6,068 bases of DNA from Bacillota bacterium (GCA_023391005.1 JAEWBS010000073.1:1-6068); one strand, 5' to 3'. Counted from the first letter of the stretch, positions 1-5,150 are shown. The notes: generated by a model not told the origin, from the letters alone. Made by a program: numbers and translations.

Positions 1-191
1 TGGCCGATCGTGACCCGCACCCCCATGGCGCGTTCCTGATCAATCGTGTCGCCCGGGTTATTGTCCGAGCCCGAGATGCTGTGCCCCTGCGCCAGCAGAA
101 TCTGCACGAGCGGGAACATGCCCGAGCCGCCCACGCCGACAAAGTGCAGGTTGTGATAGAGCTTTAAGGTTTCTTCTGTAATAGCGGGCAT
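1..191 (-). CDS. murC: UDP-N-acetylmuramate--L-alanine ligase, N-terminal part (cut by window edge)
   Basis: MurC is the cytoplasmic, ATP-dependent ligase that adds L-alanine to UDP-N-acetylmuramic acid, the first amino-acid step of peptidoglycan stem-peptide synthesis. Only the first 63 codons are present; the gene continues past base 1. The translation shows the Rossmann-like UDP-substrate motif HFVGVGGSGM at residues 16-25, followed by a GSD motif after the second strand and a VTIG segment at the edge. This matches the MurC family pattern of a GxGGxGM loop, then GSD, then a GH motif. The ATP P-loop and catalytic domain lie outside the window. The ATG at 191-189 is preceded on the minus strand by a strong GGAGGTGG ribosome binding site (complement of 197-204) with about 5 nt spacing. 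The gene is divergent from spoVG. Family assignment is firm despite truncation. Confidence 0.93.
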   Translation of the reverse strand, partial: MPAITEETLKLYHNLHFVGVGGSGMFPLVQILLAQGHSISGSDNNPGDTIDQERAMGVRVTIG

Positions 192-223
192 CACTGCCAC
201 CTCCAAAGTATTTACCTGATGCC

Positions 224-244
224 GCGCTCAAGCGGCTTGAGCGC
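224..244. repeat. Perfect inverted repeat in the murC leader
   Basis: Two perfect 9-bp arms, GCGCTCAAG (224-232) and CTTGAGCGC (236-244), are separated by CGG. If murC starts near 255, this lies about +12 to +32 in the transcript and 19 nt upstream of the Shine-Dalgarno site. It could act as a DNA operator just downstream of the promoter or as a stable leader hairpin. There is no U-tract after it on the murC strand, so it does not look like a terminator. Confidence 0.7.
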
Positions 245-261
245 AGAAGGGGATATTTTCA

Positions 262-289
262 ATCATAATTGTGGGCGGCAGAAATTGAA
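262..289 (-). promoter_or_regulatory. Candidate murC sigma-A promoter
   Basis: On the minus strand a TATGAT hexamer (complement of 262-267, 5/6 to TATAAT) lies 16 nt downstream of TTCAAT (complement of 284-289, 3/6 to TTGACA). Transcription would start near 255 and give a leader of roughly 64 nt before the murC ATG. The weak -35 sits inside the spacer of the inverted repeat at 274-303, so a protein bound there would directly control promoter use. This is pattern matching only. Confidence 0.45.
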
Positions 290-303
290 CATAATCTGCC
301 GCC
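274..303. repeat. Perfect inverted repeat spanning the murC -35
   Basis: Arms GGCGGCAGA (274-282) and TCTGCCGCC (295-303) are exact reverse complements, separated by a 12-nt AT-rich spacer (283-294). The spacer contains the proposed murC -35. On the plus strand it is followed by GCTGATTTTTA, so it loosely resembles a plus-strand terminator. No plus-strand gene precedes it, so an operator-like site is the better reading. The existence of the repeat is certain; its role is inferred. Confidence 0.65.
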
Positions 304-337
304 GCTGATTTTTACACAAATCCTCGATAAAAAACAC

Positions 338-383
338 AGGCGTTTCATTTAAAAGCGCCTACTCATTTTGCGCTGTCAGCGCA
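338..383. repeat. Hairpin plus 15-bp palindrome in the murC-spoVG gap
   Basis: Bases 338-345 and 353-360 can pair as an 8-bp stem with one G-U pair (outer arms AGGCG and CGCCT) around a 7-nt AT-rich loop. Nine bases further on, TGCGCTGTCAGCGCA (369-383) is a perfect palindrome with 7-bp arms around one central T. Neither is followed by a U-tract on the plus strand. Both could be protein-binding sites in the divergent regulatory region; no known consensus was recognised. Confidence 0.45.
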
Positions 384-418
384 CGGCCTGCCGTATACCG
401 TCCGGTTTTCATTTAAAA
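343..418. repeat. 12-bp direct repeat TTTCATTTAAAA, two copies
   Basis: TTTCATTTAAAA occurs at 343-354 and exactly again at 407-418, a start-to-start distance of 64 bp (about six helical turns). A looser version, TCATATTAAAA, is at 447-457. The two exact copies lie in otherwise different flanking sequence, so this is not a recent duplication of a longer block. They may be binding sites for a factor acting on spoVG or murC. Confidence 0.5.
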
Positions 419-434
419 CAGCATTCAAGCCGAA

Positions 435-460
435 ATGATTTTAACATCATATTAAAATTA
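435..460 (+). promoter_or_regulatory. Possible spoVG promoter region (weak)
   Basis: This AT-rich stretch holds TAAAAT (453-458, 5/6 to a sigma-A -10) without a recognisable -35 at the right distance. It also holds ATGATTT (435-441), one mismatch from the sigma-H -35 core AGGATTT that drives spoVG in Bacillus subtilis. However, the GAAT-like -10 at the expected spacing is poor. Two 7-bp arms, ATTTTAA (438-444) and TTAAAAT (452-458), form a dyad here. A spoVG promoter must exist between about 255 and 510, and this is the least bad candidate. Confidence 0.22.
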
Positions 461-533
461 TAGCACGCGAGCCGAATAAAGTGAATAAATATTTTCCAAT
501 CTGCTGATAATAGCGGTGACAGGAGGGACAAAA

Positions 534-836
534 ATGAAGATTACCGACATTCGGATCCGAAGAATCTACGAAGAAAGCCGGCTGCGCGCGCTGGTATCGC
601 TGACGCTTGGCGACGATTTTGCCATACACGACATCAAGGTGATAGACGGCCCGGAGCGCCTGTTTGTCGCCATGCCCAGCCGCCGGGACGAGCAGGGCAA
701 CTTTCGGGATATTTGTCACCCCATCACGAGCGAGGCGCGCCGCGAGCTTGAAGAAAAAATTCTCAACGAATATCACGCGCACATCGAAACGATTGAAAAA
801 CGAGAAACTTTGCCCGGGCCTGAAGCAAGGCATTAA
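534..836 (+). CDS. spoVG: SpoVG family regulator
   Basis: SpoVG is a small nucleic-acid-binding regulator, named for a sporulation stage V phenotype in Bacillus but widely kept in Gram-positives including non-sporulators. It affects septation, cell-envelope and virulence gene expression. The 100-residue product has the family signatures: MKITDIRIRR at the N-terminus, FAIHDIKVIDG (29-39), LFVAMPSRR (43-51) and FRDICHPI (57-64), then a helical tail with NEYH. Usual family length is about 85-100. The ATG at 534 was chosen because AGGAGGG (521-527) is 6 nt upstream. The in-frame GTG at 516 would put that ribosome binding site inside the coding region. It is divergent from murC, and a strong terminator follows at 924-965. 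Presence of SpoVG does not prove that the organism makes spores. Confidence 0.95.
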   Translation: MKITDIRIRRIYEESRLRALVSLTLGDDFAIHDIKVIDGPERLFVAMPSRRDEQGNFRDICHPITSEARRELEEKILNEYHAHIETIEKRETLPGPEARH

Positions 837-882
837 TATTGTATCGTCTCGCGGTCAAAACGCCATTTATCAGCCGTTTAGA

Positions 883-898
883 TTGCATCAATATGCAA
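883..898. repeat. 16-bp dyad TTGCAT-N4-ATGCAA
   Basis: TTGCAT (883-888) and ATGCAA (893-898) are exact reverse complements around CAAT. The dyad lies in the spoVG 3' region, upstream of the terminator and of the gene at 966. It shares a TGCA core with the elements at the rpiR promoter (1495-1544). It could be a small operator, or chance in AT-rich sequence. Confidence 0.35.
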
Positions 899-923
899 AC
901 AGGGTTGCACCAATTTTAAATTT

Positions 924-965
924 CCCCCATAGGATGAATTATTCTCATCGTATGGGGGCGTTTTT
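924..965 (+). terminator. Rho-independent terminator after spoVG, abutting the next start codon
   Basis: The outer arms CCCCCATA (924-931) and TATGGGGG (951-958) pair perfectly. After a single G-G mismatch the inner arms GATGA (933-937) and TCATC (945-949) also pair, closing a 7-nt loop. The stem is followed by CG and then five T (961-965). This is a textbook intrinsic terminator for spoVG. The T-run ends at the base before the ATG of the next gene. The only Shine-Dalgarno-like bases for that gene, GGGGG at 954-958, are in the 3' arm, so the same hairpin could block both transcription and translation. Confidence 0.88.
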
Positions 966-1382
966 ATGAAAAAACAGCATTTTGAGGACGACGCACCGAT
1001 CGCCGGTGCCGATGAGCAGGTGCGCCAGTTGCTGCGCATCGCACGGATGGAATCAGACCGGCCGTTGCAGGGCTGCAAGGCGCTGGTATTTGGCGCCACC
1101 CCACAGGCCAAGGCGCTGTACGAGGCGTTAAAGCAGCGGTGCACGGCGGTGCGCATGGCGGCCTCGGTCGCCGAGCTGCAGGAGGATGACGCGCAATTTG
1201 AGCTGGCAATTATTTTAGAGCCCATTTCGCACCGGGTGCTCGAAAACCTGATGGCGGCGGGCGGCGTGGCCATCGACGCCAATGTGCAGCGCAGCGGCGA
1301 ATGGGTCGTCTATGACAAATCGCTGCATTATAAACGCATTCGGGTGCTCTCGCTGCTCAGGCAGCCCGACACGCAGACATGA
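966..1382 (+). CDS. Hypothetical protein, 138 aa, Rossmann-like pattern
   Basis: I do not recognise this protein. The frame is open for 138 codons with GC-rich third positions like its neighbours, which supports it being coding. The product is soluble, with no signal peptide or membrane segment. An N-terminal charged helix (about 1-30) is followed by a strand-loop-helix, KALVFGATPQAKALYEAL (about 37-54). A second strand-helix unit follows in the middle (FELAIILEPISHRVLENLMAAG), and a basic tail (YKRIRVLSLLRQ) ends the protein. The glycine loop then helix, repeated alpha/beta spacing and IDAN turn suggest a small Rossmann-like fold; this is inference and no catalytic residues are identifiable. 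The ATG at 966 directly follows a terminator U-tract, with GGGGG in the stem as the only ribosome binding site. The in-frame GTG at 1020 is an alternative start but has no better site. No separate promoter is evident, so expression may depend on readthrough from spoVG. Confidence 0.6.
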   Translation: MKKQHFEDDAPIAGADEQVRQLLRIARMESDRPLQGCKALVFGATPQAKALYEALKQRCTAVRMAASVAELQEDDAQFELAIILEPISHRVLENLMAAGGVAIDANVQRSGEWVVYDKSLHYKRIRVLSLLRQPDTQT

Positions 1383-1415
1383 CGGCGGCGTGCTTTTTAT
1401 GGCGCGCTGCCGGTC
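1381..1415 (+). terminator. Stem-loop at the end of the 966-1382 gene (possible weak terminator)
   Basis: Starting within the stop codon, bases 1381-1393 can pair with 1402-1415 as a roughly 13-bp GC-rich stem with one bulge and two G-U pairs around an 8-nt loop. No U-tract follows (AAAAG is next), so it is more likely a 3'-end stabilising hairpin or a poor terminator than a standard one. A second tiny dyad, TCCC-TCC-GGGA at 1464-1474, is followed shortly by TTTT but is too short to call. Confidence 0.35.
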
Positions 1416-1494
1416 AAAAGCCGCCAGTTAACGCTTGGTATTGCAGGTATTCATCCGCGTTTGTCCCTCCGGGAGATACTTTTAAAGAAAAATG

Positions 1495-1544
1495 ATGCAG
1501 GACATTCACAATTAAGCTGCATTTGCTTGATTTTTGGACTGCAT
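1495..1544. repeat. Three TGCA-centred elements at 22-bp spacing over the rpiR promoter
   Basis: ATGCAG (1495-1500), CTGCAT (1517-1522) and CTGCAT (1539-1544) have TGCA cores starting at 1496, 1518 and 1540, exactly 22 bp apart (about two helical turns). The first is inverted relative to the other two. The third lies between the -35 and -10 and the second just upstream of the -35, the usual placement for repressor sites. Autoregulation by the RpiR-type protein encoded downstream is a plausible inference. Confidence 0.4.
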
Positions 1545-1554
1545 CTGTTATACT
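1527..1554 (+). promoter_or_regulatory. Sigma-A promoter of the rpiR-to-ispH operon
   Basis: TTGATT (1527-1532, 4/6 to the -35 consensus) is 16 nt upstream of TATACT (1549-1554, 5/6 to TATAAT). A TG at 1546-1547, one base before the hexamer, forms an extended -10. The predicted transcription start is near 1561. It is the best promoter in the window and the only one I see for the operon ahead of the regulator gene. Confidence 0.72.
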
Positions 1555-1560
1555 GTGTTT

Positions 1561-1735
1561 ATACGAATATTCCACTAAAAAGCCGATATCCTGACGGCGG
1601 ATTTTCCGCTCTGTGAGAACCGATCAAGGAAGGTGTCGGCCGACCCGCTGTCCGCAGCGCCGGGACATCGTTGCAGGGGCTGCAAGCTGCGTCGCTTTTG
1701 GTGGCATATTTGTCAACGAACAGGAGGTGCATGTT
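1561..1735 (+). other. Long 5' leader of the rpiR operon, no gene seen
   Basis: About 175 nt separate the predicted transcription start from the GTG start of the regulator. The region contains CGCTG-TCCG-CAGCG (about 1647-1660) and a perfect dyad TTGCAG-GGG-CTGCAA (1671-1685), either of which can form a small hairpin. No riboswitch class was recognised and there is no terminator-like stem with a U-tract, so transcriptional attenuation is not supported. The stretch is open in the regulator's frame from a GTG at 1613, but that part has no good ribosome binding site and encodes an Arg/Cys/Pro-rich sequence unlike the family. Confidence 0.4.
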
Positions 1736-2608
1736 GTGCACAAAGATTTGATCAGCTTAATCACAAATATGATGCCTAAACTTTCAAAGGGGCAAAAACA
1801 GATTGCCCGATATATTGTGGAACACTATGATAAGGCTGCCTTTATGACGGCCGCGCGTTTGGGCACCGCCGTCGGCGTCAGCGAATCGACGGTGGTTCGC
1901 TTTGCGTCTGAGCTGGGCTACGACGGCTATCCGCAATTGCAGCGCTCGTTGCAGGAGCTGATCCGCAACCGCCTGACCACGGTGCAGCGCATGGAGCTGA
2001 CCGGCACCCAGATCGGCGACGCCGACATTCTCAACCGCGTGCTGACGATGGATATCGACAAAATCCGCCGCACGCTCGAGGAGCTTTCACGCGAGGAGTT
2101 TTCGGCGACGGTTGACGCGCTCTTGACCGCGCGCACCATCTATATCCTCGGCATACGCTCTTCGGCGTCGCTGGCCAGTTTTTTGGCGTTTTATTTCAAC
2201 CATGTTTTTGACAATGTGCGCCTTGTGACCTCGGCCTCGACCTCCGATGTGTTTGAGCAGCTTTTAAATCTCGGCAAGGGCGACGTTTTTTTCGGCATCA
2301 GCTTTCCGCGTTACAGCAAGCGTACGCTGACCGCCATGAAGTTTGCCAAGGAGCGCGAGGCCACGACGGTGGCGCTCACCGACTCGAGCCTGTCGCCGAT
2401 TGCCGAGCTGGCCGACCTGCATCTCTACGCGCGCAGCGAGATGGCGTCGTTTGTCGACTCGCTCGTCGCGCCGCTTTCCCTGCTCAACGCGCTGATCATC
2501 GCGGTCGGCATTAAGAGAAGAGAGGAGACCAGCCGCGCGTATTCCGAGCTTGAACGCATTTGGGAGCGCTATGAGGTTTATACCAAGGCTGACGACACTG
2601 ACCATTAA
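1736..2608 (+). CDS. MurR/RpiR family transcriptional regulator (HTH + SIS domains)
   Basis: RpiR-family regulators bind DNA through an N-terminal helix-turn-helix and sense phosphosugars through a C-terminal SIS domain. The N-terminus has the family pattern MMPKLSKGQKQIARYIVEHY (12-31). A helix-turn-helix follows around 38-65, with ARLGTAVGVSESTVVRFASE and LGYDGY. A linker (70-120) leads to the SIS domain at roughly 124-260, with the ligand loop LGIRSSASLA near 138-147 and ISFPRYSKRT as the second phosphate-binding segment. The 290-residue length is normal. The GTG at 1736 was chosen because AGGAGGT (1722-1728) sits 7 nt upstream; the ATG at 1731 is out of frame. The stop overlaps the next ATG by one base (TAATG), implying coupling. 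The ligand and targets are not deducible. No sugar-catabolism gene is adjacent, so it may control its own operon or distant genes. Confidence 0.9.
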   Translation: MHKDLISLITNMMPKLSKGQKQIARYIVEHYDKAAFMTAARLGTAVGVSESTVVRFASELGYDGYPQLQRSLQELIRNRLTTVQRMELTGTQIGDADILNRVLTMDIDKIRRTLEELSREEFSATVDALLTARTIYILGIRSSASLASFLAFYFNHVFDNVRLVTSASTSDVFEQLLNLGKGDVFFGISFPRYSKRTLTAMKFAKEREATTVALTDSSLSPIAELADLHLYARSEMASFVDSLVAPLSLLNALIIAVGIKRREETSRAYSELERIWERYEVYTKADDTDH

Positions 2609-3867
2609 TGAGTGAAAAATTTGATTTTATTGTCGTAGGAGCGGGCGCCGCAGGGCTGATGGCGGCGGGGCAGGCGGCGTCAAGAGGCGCGCGCGTGCTG
2701 ATGCTCGATAAAAACGCCCGCGCCGGACGCAAGATTATGATCACCGGCAAAGGGCGCTGCAATGTGACGAACAACTGCACGCGGGACCGTTTGATCGAGT
2801 CGGTGCGCCGCAACCCGCGCTTTTTATATAGCGCTTTTGACGCCTTTTCGCCTCAGGATGTCATACAGTTTTTTGAAAGCCGCGGCGTGCCGCTCAAAAC
2901 CGAGCGGGGCGCGCGGGTTTTTCCGCAATCGGACAAGGCCGTGGATATCGTCGACGCGCTCGTGGACTTTGCCAAGGAACAGGGTGTCGTGTTTCGCCAG
3001 AACCGCGTGACGGCGTTGCGCTGCGAGGATGGACGGGTCACCGGCGTTGAGACGGCGGACGGTGCCCATTACGATGCGCGCGCGGTGCTGCTGGCCACCG
3101 GTGGCAAGAGCTATCCGCTCACCGGCTCGACCGGCGACGGCTACAGCCTTGCCGAATCGGCGGGGCATACAATTTTACCGATTGCGCCGTCGTTGACTGC
3201 TATTGTCACATCGGACAAGTGGTGCGCCGAGCTGATGGGTCTGTCGCTTAAAAATGTGACGCTGACCGTCAAAAAGGGCAAACGCAGCGCCGTTTCTGAA
3301 ATAGGCGAATTGATGTTCACTCATTTTGGCATCTCAGGACCTTTGGTGCTGACCGCCTCGAGCGAGATCGAGGGCGATGCCGCCGACTATCAAATGACCA
3401 TTGACCTAAAGCCCGGCCTTGACCTGCAACAGCTTGACAACCGTCTGCTGCGCGATTTTTCTGAAATGAAGAACCGCGCTTTTAAAAACGTGCTCGACCG
3501 CCTGCTGCCCAAAAGCCTGATTCCGGTGCTGGTGCGGCAATCGGGTATCGACCCGGAAACGCAGGTCAACGCCATCACCAAGGCGCAGCGGCAACGCCTG
3601 TGCGAGACGCTCAAGGGCTTTGAGATCAAGCCGCTGTCACTCCGGCCGATTGAAGAGGCGGTTGTCACGCGCGGCGGGGTCAAGGTGACCGAGGTTCAGC
3701 CCAAAACGATGGAATCCAAGCTGGTTCGAGGGCTGTATTTCGCGGGCGAATTATTGGATGTCGACGCTGTCACGGGCGGCTTTAACCTACAGATTGCCTT
3801 TTCAACCGGCTATCTGGCGGGTGTTTCCGCTGCGGCGGTAAAAGAGGGGGGGAATTCCTATGAGTAA
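2608..3867 (+). CDS. BaiN/HI0933-family NAD(P)/FAD-dependent oxidoreductase
   Basis: This 419-residue flavoprotein belongs to the HI0933-like family (annotated variously as BaiN, RdsA or aminoacetone oxidase family); the true substrate in most bacteria is unknown. Dinucleotide-binding GAGAAG (11-16) is followed by the acidic residue closing the second strand, D34, in LMLDKN. GKGRCNVTN (47-55), a hallmark of the family, follows. The C-terminal FAD-binding signature is complete: TRGGV, TMESK (367-371), GLYFAGELLDVDAVTGG (375-391) and FNLQIAFSTGYLAG (392-405). Length is typical. The start overlaps the regulator stop by one base with no clear Shine-Dalgarno site, so translation probably depends on coupling. 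The end overlaps cmk by 8 nt and holds a run of seven G (3846-3852). Despite one member being reported in bile-acid 7-dehydroxylation, nothing here supports a bile-acid role. Confidence 0.92.
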   Translation: MSEKFDFIVVGAGAAGLMAAGQAASRGARVLMLDKNARAGRKIMITGKGRCNVTNNCTRDRLIESVRRNPRFLYSAFDAFSPQDVIQFFESRGVPLKTERGARVFPQSDKAVDIVDALVDFAKEQGVVFRQNRVTALRCEDGRVTGVETADGAHYDARAVLLATGGKSYPLTGSTGDGYSLAESAGHTILPIAPSLTAIVTSDKWCAELMGLSLKNVTLTVKKGKRSAVSEIGELMFTHFGISGPLVLTASSEIEGDAADYQMTIDLKPGLDLQQLDNRLLRDFSEMKNRAFKNVLDRLLPKSLIPVLVRQSGIDPETQVNAITKAQRQRLCETLKGFEIKPLSLRPIEEAVVTRGGVKVTEVQPKTMESKLVRGLYFAGELLDVDAVTGGFNLQIAFSTGYLAGVSAAAVKEGGNSYE

Positions 3868-4531
3868 TACAACTGCCATTGCAATCGACGGCCCATCGGC
3901 CGCCGGTAAAAGCACCGTAGCGCGCGCGCTGGCGCAGCGCTTGGGCTATATTTATGTCGACACCGGCGCGCTTTACCGCTCGATCGGCTATTATGCGCAT
4001 ACCCGTGTTTCGGACACGACCGACGCGGCGCAGGTCGTACCGCTGCTGCCCAAGATTGCCATTGAGATGAAATATGTTGACGGCTTGCAGCGCATGCTGC
4101 TAAACGGCGAGGATGTTACCGAGGCCATACGCCTGCCTGAAATGTCGATGGCGGCCTCAAACGTGTCGGCCATTCCCGCGGTGCGCGACTTTCTGCTCGA
4201 TCTGCAACGCGACCTCGCCCGCCAAAACAGCGTGGTGATGGATGGCCGCGATATCGGCACCGTCGTGCTGCCCGACGCAAAAATCAAGTTTTTCCTGACC
4301 GCGACGCCCGAGGCGCGCGCAGGTCGCCGTTTCTTGGAATACAAAGAAAAAGGGCAGACCGTCGATTTTGAAACGATTCTGGCCGAAACCAAGCAGCGCG
4401 ACTATAACGATTCCAACCGTGCGATCGCACCGCTGTGTCAGGCCGACGACGCGATTCTGATCGATAGCACTGATCTGACACTGGACGAAACGCTCGCGCG
4501 CATGACCGCCATTGTTAAGGAGCGGCTCTAA
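3860..4531 (+). CDS. cmk: Cytidylate kinase
   Basis: Cmk phosphorylates CMP and dCMP with ATP in the cytoplasm, recycling pyrimidine nucleotides from RNA and phospholipid turnover. The 223-residue product shows the P-loop GPSAAGKST (11-19), the substrate segment DTGALYR (34-40), the DGRDIGT motif (128-134) and FFLTATPEARAGRR leading into the LID. A C-terminal DYNDSNRAIAPL segment then matches the family RDxxDSxR pattern, with the final ILIDSTDLTLDE strand and helix. Length is standard for the bacterial family. The ATG is preceded by a G-rich site, GAGGGGGGG (3844-3852), 7 nt away, lying inside the end of the upstream gene, which it overlaps by 8 nt. It is followed one base later by plsC. Because PlsC lies next to it, a link to CDP-lipid metabolism, which releases CMP, is a reasonable but unproven rationale. 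Confidence 0.96.
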   Translation: MSNTTAIAIDGPSAAGKSTVARALAQRLGYIYVDTGALYRSIGYYAHTRVSDTTDAAQVVPLLPKIAIEMKYVDGLQRMLLNGEDVTEAIRLPEMSMAASNVSAIPAVRDFLLDLQRDLARQNSVVMDGRDIGTVVLPDAKIKFFLTATPEARAGRRFLEYKEKGQTVDFETILAETKQRDYNDSNRAIAPLCQADDAILIDSTDLTLDETLARMTAIVKERL

Positions 4532-4532
4532 C

Positions 4533-5150
4533 ATGCAGTGGTTTTTTAAGCTGGCGAGATCGGTGGTTTGGTTTTTAATGTCTATTGCGTTTCGAATCGA
4601 CTACGAGGGGACGCATAATATCCCCCAAAACGACAAAGGCTATATTTTGGCGAGCAACCATACCTCTTATCTCGACCCGGTTGTGCTGGTGCTGCGGCTA
4701 AAGCCGTGGGTGCGCTATATGGCCAAAGAAGAGCTCATGCGAATAAACGGTCTGCAATGGCTGTTTCGCTGGCTGGGCATCGTGCCGGTTTCGCGCGGGG
4801 CGGGCGATCTTTCGACGATCGAGCATTGTGCCACGCTGACCCGAGCGGGCTATATTCTGGGCATTTTCCCCGAGGGAACCCGCTTTCCTGCCGGGCAGCC
4901 GGGCAAGCCTAAATCGGGCATGGCGCTGATCGCTAAAATGACGCAGGCCGATGTGCTGCCCTGTGCCGTTACATACGAACGCCCGTTGCGCTTTCGCAGC
5001 CGCATTCGTGTGCGCTTTGGCCCGGTGGTACCCTACGCCGAGCTGGGGCTAGACGAAGATTCGCCGCGCGCTTTAAAGCGGGCGACCAAGCGCGTCTGGG
5101 ACGAGGTTCTGACGCTGTTGGAACTGGGGGGTGAGCAGCATGAAGGCTAA
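4533..5150 (+). CDS. plsC: 1-acyl-sn-glycerol-3-phosphate acyltransferase (PlsC-type)
   Basis: PlsC-type enzymes transfer an acyl group to the sn-2 position of lysophosphatidic acid, making phosphatidic acid at the cytoplasmic membrane. The 205-residue product has a hydrophobic N-terminal helix (about 3-22) for membrane association, the catalytic HX4D motif NHTSYLD (H43, D48), a conserved GIVPVSR block (82-88), and the glycerophosphate-binding FPEGTR motif (112-117). A KSGMALIA segment and a VLPCAV strand follow, as in the family. It is at the shorter end of normal length. The ATG at 4533 has AAGGAG (4517-4522) 10 nt upstream. The in-frame TTG at 4512, inside cmk, is ignored because it would place that site within the coding sequence. 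Substrate is assigned by family; other lysophospholipid acceptors are possible. The end overlaps ispH by 11 nt. Confidence 0.93.
   Translation: MQWFFKLARSVVWFLMSIAFRIDYEGTHNIPQNDKGYILASNHTSYLDPVVLVLRLKPWVRYMAKEELMRINGLQWLFRWLGIVPVSRGAGDLSTIEHCATLTRAGYILGIFPEGTRFPAGQPGKPKSGMALIAKMTQADVLPCAVTYERPLRFRSRIRVRFGPVVPYAELGLDEDSPRALKRATKRVWDEVLTLLELGGEQHEG

Noticed and set aside
274..310. Plus-strand terminator reading of the dyad at 274-303 followed by ATTTTT
   Set aside because: No plus-strand transcript is expected to arrive from within murC, the loop is long (12 nt), and the T-run is separated from the stem.
516..533. Earlier GTG start for spoVG at 516
   Set aside because: It would place the AGGAGGG ribosome binding site inside the coding sequence, and the family begins at the MKITD/MEVTD position.
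447..833. Minus-strand open frame opposite spoVG (128 codons)
   Set aside because: It overlaps SpoVG almost entirely, has no ribosome binding site or recognisable domain, and SpoVG is a certain gene. It is a by-product of codon bias.
664..969. Plus-strand open frame in another phase of spoVG running through the terminator
   Set aside because: It covers the spoVG 3' half and the terminator hairpin, has no ribosome binding site, and encodes an Arg/Ala-rich sequence with no domain.
878..1282. Minus-strand open frame opposite the 966-1382 gene, also considered as the true gene here
   Set aside because: Its translation is rich in Ser, Cys and Ala with low complexity, no ribosome binding site was seen upstream, and it would be read through the spoVG terminator from the other side. 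The plus-strand frame has the better amino-acid pattern.
1613..1735. N-terminal extension of the RpiR regulator from GTG 1613
   Set aside because: The added residues are Arg/Cys/Pro-rich and unlike the family, there is no good ribosome binding site at 1613, and GTG 1736 has AGGAGGT at ideal spacing.
1731..1751. Six-codon upstream ORF (ATG 1731 to TGA) overlapping the regulator start
   Set aside because: The ATG is only about 3 nt from the Shine-Dalgarno site, too close for good initiation, and the peptide has no attenuator-like codon pattern.
5131..5139. GTG 5131 as the ispH start
   Set aside because: It would overlap the G-run ribosome binding site; ATG 5140 has proper spacing and gives the usual IspH N-terminus.
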